From contig NZ_CP011492.1 of NCBI RefSeq assembly GCF_001011035.1, forward strand, positions 7,247,447 to 7,311,446: a stretch of DNA of 64,000 nt, given 5' to 3'. The notes under the pieces are model-generated. The model worked only from the letters and a program-made list of their open reading frames with translations, did no database searches and was not told the origin of the DNA. This document shows, piece by piece, positions 60,482-64,000 of the stretch (the first letter of the stretch is position 1; the number at the start of each line of letters is the position of its first letter). The stretch comes from Streptomyces sp. CNQ-509. GTDB taxonomy: Bacteria; Actinomycetota; Actinomycetes; Streptomycetales; Streptomycetaceae. A program made the position numbers and the translations under genes.

Positions 60482-61588
60482 ATGCCCGACCCCGGCCCGT
60501 ACCTGTACCGTGCCGCTTCCGACATCCCGTACTTCAGCGCCGACGGCGAGTCCTACCTCGCCCGCACCCCGTTACGCGACATCCGCAAGTCCCGGCCGCT
60601 GCGCGTGCTCTCCGACGAGGACTACGCCCACTGGCAGACCTACGGCTACGTCGTGGTGAGGGAAGCGATACCCGCCGAAGCCGCCGCCCTGCTGCTCGAC
60701 TTCGCCTGGGACTTCCAGGGCCTGGACCCCGACCGCCCCGAGACCTGGTACGAGGACCGCGAGTTCCGCTCCGACCTCGACCGCGACCTGCACGTCTACG
60801 GCTTCGTCGAGGCGTACCAGCACCAGTTGATCTGGGACAGCCGCCAGACCCGCCGCGTCTACGACGCCTTCGCCGACGTCTGGGACTGCGACGAGCTGTG
60901 GGTGACGCTCGACCGGCTGAACCTCAACCCGCCCAACGTCGGCAACCGCAGCCGCACCCTCATCGAGCCCACCGACACCGGCTTCGACATCGAGCTGCAC
61001 TGGGACGTCGACACCACCCTCGCCGTCCTCCCGCAGCGCGTGCAGGGCATCATCGCGCTCAACGACACCCGCCCCGACCACGGCGGCTTCCAGTGCGCGC
61101 CCGAGCTCTTCCGCGACTTCGAGAAGTGGAAGCTCGCCCAGCCCGCCGGCCGCGACCCGATCCGGCCGGACACCGACCCCGCCGAGTTCCCGGTCGTACG
61201 CCCCGAACTTGCCGCCGGCGACCTGCTCATCTGGAACGGGCTGCTGGCCCACGGCGTCGCCGCGAATGCCTCGGAGAGCGGCGTACGCGCCGTGCAGTAC
61301 CTCGCGATGATGCCCGCCCTGGAGGAGCACGAGCGGCTGCGCCGCTCGCGCGTCGAGTCCTGGCGCACCCTGAGCACCCCCGACTGGAACGCCACCCTGC
61401 TCGGCGACTCCCGGCGGCACGAGTCCGAGCGGTACGGACCGGCCGCGCTGACCGGGCTAGGCCGCAAGCTCCTCGGGCTCGACTCCTGGCGCGCCCCCGC
61501 GCCGGACGCCGCGCCCGGCGGGACCGAAGAGGGCCGGGCCGGGGCGGAGCCGGAGCGGACGGGGGAGCCGTGGCACGCATCTGCCTGA
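60482..61588 (+). CDS. Phytanoyl-CoA dioxygenase-family 2OG-Fe(II) oxygenase
   Basis: A 368-residue PhyH-type non-haem iron oxygenase. The facial triad is visible as HxD in ELHWDVDTTLAV and the distal His in LIWNGLLAHGVAAN; the 2-oxoglutarate-binding Arg is in SGVRAVQYLAM. YGYVVVREAIPAEAAALLLD is the typical N-terminal segment. The last 45 residues are Gly/Glu/Pro-rich. ATG has GGAGG upstream. It overlaps the next gene by 19 nt. In this setting it probably hydroxylates or otherwise oxidises an amino-acid or natural-product intermediate. Confidence 0.88.
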   Translation: MPDPGPYLYRAASDIPYFSADGESYLARTPLRDIRKSRPLRVLSDEDYAHWQTYGYVVVREAIPAEAAALLLDFAWDFQGLDPDRPETWYEDREFRSDLDRDLHVYGFVEAYQHQLIWDSRQTRRVYDAFADVWDCDELWVTLDRLNLNPPNVGNRSRTLIEPTDTGFDIELHWDVDTTLAVLPQRVQGIIALNDTRPDHGGFQCAPELFRDFEKWKLAQPAGRDPIRPDTDPAEFPVVRPELAAGDLLIWNGLLAHGVAANASESGVRAVQYLAMMPALEEHERLRRSRVESWRTLSTPDWNATLLGDSRRHESERYGPAALTGLGRKLLGLDSWRAPAPDAAPGGTEEGRAGAEPERTGEPWHASA

Positions 61589-62883
61589 CGCTGCCGACGA
61601 ACCGCGCCTGCGCGGCCACCATCGCCGCCGTCCACGAGGAAGCCGTCCACGCCGCCGCCCACTTCGGGGCCGAGGTGCACTTCCTGATCCTCGACTCCGC
61701 CGCCGACCGCGACCGCGCGGGCCACGCCGCCGCGGTCGCCGGGCTGCCGCGCGTGCCCGGGGTCGTCGTGCACCACCTCGGCGAGGCCGAGCAGCGCACG
61801 TTCCTCACCGCCGTGCTCCGCCGTGCCCGGGTCGCGGGCGCCGGGAAGCTGCTGCGCCTGCTGCTGCCCGACGCCGTCTCGTACGGCGCCTGCACCGACC
61901 GCGCGTTCCTCCTCGCCGCCGCCCTCGGCTGCGGCTCGGTGCACCGCCGGGACTCCGACAGCCGCTACCAGACCGCCGGCGGCCGGCCCGTCTTCCCCGT
62001 CCACCACGAACTCGCCACCCTCGGCCTGCCCGCCGCGGAAGCCGCCCGGCGGGTCGATGCAGACGCGCTGAACCCGCTCCACGCCCCCAAGCCCGTCTCG
62101 CTCGTCGGCGCCTCCTTCGTCGGCGAGATGTCCGTCGACATCGCCGAGATCCACGACCTCGATCCCGCCGTCTACCACGACGTCGTCAGCCTCTGGGCGC
62201 CGCCGCACTGGCCGGAGGAGCGCAAGCGGGCGCTGGTCGAGGAGTCCTTCAAGGGCGCGGGCACCGAGGCGTTCGGCGGCGACCACGCCGTCCTCGGCGC
62301 CGTCGACCCGATGCGCGTCGACATGTGCAACGTCGCCTTCCACCGCGGCGTGTACGAGGCCGTACCGCTGCCGCCCGCCACCGACACGATCGGCAGCGAC
62401 TACTTCCTCCTCCACCTCGTCCACGACGCCACCCTGCCCGGCGTCCTCCACAACCGGCACATCGTCAACTACCACACCGACGAGCGGAAGACCGGCGCCG
62501 GCTTCACGGCCTACCAGATGCGATTCGCCAAGTTCCTGCTGTCGATGCGCTACTTCAACGTCGTCTACGACGAACTCGCCGCCGCCGGCGCCGCGCTCCT
62601 CGACGACCGGCACCGCCTGCGCGCCGCCGCCGTCGGTGAACTGGTCGCGCGCAGCGCCCGGCTCGACCGCGACGAGAACGTCATGCGGCTGACCGCCCTG
62701 GAGATCGCGTACCGCAAACTCGGCGGCACATACGCGGAGTTCGCCGGCGTGCTGGCGGCCCGCGCCTCCGGCCTGCCGGCGGAGGCCGCCCGCGACATGG
62801 CCGACTTCGCGCTGCTCATCGCCGCGTGGGAGCCGCTGGTGCGGGCGAGCAGGGCGACGGACGTGCCGGGGGCCGGCCGGTGA
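61570..62883 (+). CDS. DUF6271-type protein (glycosyltransferase-like)
   Basis: A 437-residue protein that I believe belongs to DUF6271. It begins ARICLTLPTNRACAATIAAV and FGAEVHFLILDSA, which looks like a nucleotide-sugar-transferase-type Rossmann start. Later it has IGSDYFLLHLVHDATLPGVL and HNRHIVNYHTDERKTGAGF. Such proteins occur in actinomycete biosynthetic clusters; the reaction is unknown to me. GTG 61570 has GGGGGAG upstream and lies inside the end of the dioxygenase gene. Its stop overlaps the decarboxylase start (GTGA), showing one operon. Confidence 0.7.
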   Translation: MARICLTLPTNRACAATIAAVHEEAVHAAAHFGAEVHFLILDSAADRDRAGHAAAVAGLPRVPGVVVHHLGEAEQRTFLTAVLRRARVAGAGKLLRLLLPDAVSYGACTDRAFLLAAALGCGSVHRRDSDSRYQTAGGRPVFPVHHELATLGLPAAEAARRVDADALNPLHAPKPVSLVGASFVGEMSVDIAEIHDLDPAVYHDVVSLWAPPHWPEERKRALVEESFKGAGTEAFGGDHAVLGAVDPMRVDMCNVAFHRGVYEAVPLPPATDTIGSDYFLLHLVHDATLPGVLHNRHIVNYHTDERKTGAGFTAYQMRFAKFLLSMRYFNVVYDELAAAGAALLDDRHRLRAAAVGELVARSARLDRDENVMRLTALEIAYRKLGGTYAEFAGVLAARASGLPAEAARDMADFALLIAAWEPLVRASRATDVPGAGR

Positions 62884-64000
62884 CCGCGGCCGTACGGTCC
62901 CCGCGGCCGGCCCCGCCGGCCCCGCCCGTGACGACCGCAGCCGTGACCGCACGGCTGCGCGCCGCCCTCGCCGCCGCGGACGACGACCGGATCATCTACG
63001 ACCTGCCCGGCATCGAGGAGCGCTACGACGAGCTGCGGCGCCGGCTGCCCGGCGTCGACGTCAGGTTCGCGATGAAGGCATGCCCCGTCGACGAGGTGCT
63101 GGCCCGGCTCGCGGAGAAGGGCGCCGGGTTCGACGCCGCGAGCTCCGGCGAAGTGGCGCAGGCGCTCGGCGCCGGTGCGCCCGCGGCCCGTATCCACTAC
63201 GGCAACACCGTCAAGTCCGACCGCGGCATCCTCGCCGCGCACCGCCTCGGCGTCCGCGACTTCGCCACCGACAGCCCCGAGGACGTGCTGGCCATCGCCG
63301 CACTCGCGCCCGGCGCGCGGGTGTTCTGCCGGCTGGCCACCACCGGCGAGGGCGCGCTGTGGGGGCTCAGCCGGAAGTTCGGCTGCACGCCGGACGAGGC
63401 GGTGCGGGTGCTCGCCGGGGCGCGGGCCGCAGGGCTCACCCCGGCCGGGCTCTCCGTGCACGTCGGCTCGCAGCAGATGACGGCCGCGGCATGGCGTCGC
63501 GCCTTCGACACCTTCGCGGACGTACTCGCGGCCCTGGCCCGGCGCGGCATCCACCCCGACCACGTCAACCTCGGCGGCGGCCTGCCCGCGCTCGGCTACC
63601 GCGACCTGCGCGGCCGGCCGCTGGTGCCGGAGCTGGACGAGACGTTCGCGGCGATCCGCGGGGGCATGGCGCGGCTGCGCGCCGCGGCCCGCGACCCGCT
63701 GCGCTTCGTCGTCGAACCGGGCCGGCACCTGGTCGCCGACCACGGCGCGATCCGGGCGCACGTCGCACGGCTCTCCTCGCGCCGGCACCCGGACGGCGGG
63801 CGGGGCTACTGGCTCTTCCTGAGCTGCGGCAGGTTCAACGGCCTGTACGAGGTCGACCGGTTGCACTACCCGCTGGTGTTCCCCTCCCACGGCGCCGCCG
63901 CGGAGCTGGTGCCGGCGGTCGTCGCCGGACCCACGTGCGACAGCGACGACGTCGTGGCGGAGGGCCGCGTACCGGTGCAGGTGCCCAGGGCGGCCGCGTC
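62880..64000 (+). CDS. Fold-type III PLP-dependent decarboxylase (ornithine/lysine/DAP type), partial
   Basis: The first 373 codons lie in the window; the gene continues past the right edge. It has the alanine-racemase-fold PLP site VRFAMKACPVDEV (Lys66), SGEVAQALGAGAPAARIHYG and KSDRGILAAH. Then come SVHVGSQQM, VNLGGGLPALGY, FVVEPGRHLVADHG and the eukaryotic-ODC-type GPTCDSDDVV, with the Cys-Asp pair around residue 350. These mark a fold-III amino-acid decarboxylase. A disordered leader of about 20 residues precedes the fold; internal GTGs at 62928 and 62943 are alternatives. Product is probably a diamine or related amine for the cluster. Confidence 0.85.
   Translation, partial: MTAAVRSPRPAPPAPPVTTAAVTARLRAALAAADDDRIIYDLPGIEERYDELRRRLPGVDVRFAMKACPVDEVLARLAEKGAGFDAASSGEVAQALGAGAPAARIHYGNTVKSDRGILAAHRLGVRDFATDSPEDVLAIAALAPGARVFCRLATTGEGALWGLSRKFGCTPDEAVRVLAGARAAGLTPAGLSVHVGSQQMTAAAWRRAFDTFADVLAALARRGIHPDHVNLGGGLPALGYRDLRGRPLVPELDETFAAIRGGMARLRAAARDPLRFVVEPGRHLVADHGAIRAHVARLSSRRHPDGGRGYWLFLSCGRFNGLYEVDRLHYPLVFPSHGAAAELVPAVVAGPTCDSDDVVAEGRVPVQVPRAAA

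Overview
High-GC actinomycete chromosome, almost certainly a Streptomyces or a close relative. The evidence is GTG/TTG starts and ATGA/GTGA overlaps throughout, a SARP/NB-ARC/TPR regulator, a cvnA-cvnB pair, a FilP/DivIVA-type coiled-coil gene, an iron box of the DmdR/IdeR type and sites resembling DasR dre elements. I see no tRNA, rRNA, CRISPR array or insertion sequence.

Layout. 1-4.6 kb: start of a TrkA-C antiporter subunit gene (minus), then a NarL-type response regulator and a LiaS-like histidine kinase separated by a divergent MFS/TetR efflux pair. 4.7-11.4 kb: a GH116 glycosidase and a CUT1 sugar importer (binding protein, two permeases, DUF624-like membrane protein), each preceded by the same 12-bp palindrome. 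11.5-13.9 kb: large membrane protein with a PLC-like domain. 14.0-22.7 kb: one long minus-strand sugar-use operon: LacI regulator, FAD oxidoreductase, binding protein, two permeases, a broken beta-helix gene and a secreted metallophosphatase/LamG protein. 23-27.3 kb: seven-repeat propeller protein, FAD-linked oxidase, FilP-like protein. 27.5-30.6 kb: LacI regulator and a secreted GH55-like beta-helix protein sharing an identical 20-bp operator. 30.7-33.2 kb: apparently leaderless operon of a small HTH protein, a lone Clp-N domain protein and an ABC-2 type transporter. 33.2-34.9 kb: ECF41-type sigma factor and divergent flavodoxin gene, each with a matching promoter. 35.0-40.2 kb: heterodimeric ABC exporter-fold pair (one gene frameshifted) behind an iron box, and a divergent FAD monooxygenase. 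40.5-48.6 kb: cvnA-cvnB and a branched-chain-amino-acid-type ABC transporter with fused permeases. 48.8-57.8 kb: universal stress protein, second MFS/TetR pair, tiny peptide genes, AfsR-like SARP, a TetR operon that begins with a 43-residue membrane peptide, and an M24 peptidase. 57.8-60.4 kb: frameshifted DUF427 gene and a GH3 N-acetylglucosaminidase with two dre-like sites. 60.5-64 kb: 2OG-Fe(II) dioxygenase, DUF6271-type protein and a fold-III PLP decarboxylase, probably the edge of a biosynthetic cluster that continues past the window.

The unifying theme is locally regulated carbohydrate use (three separable LacI-type operator families plus dre-like sites). Several genes are frameshifted (beta-helix gene, ABC gene, DUF427 gene); these may be real decay or uncorrected base-calling errors.
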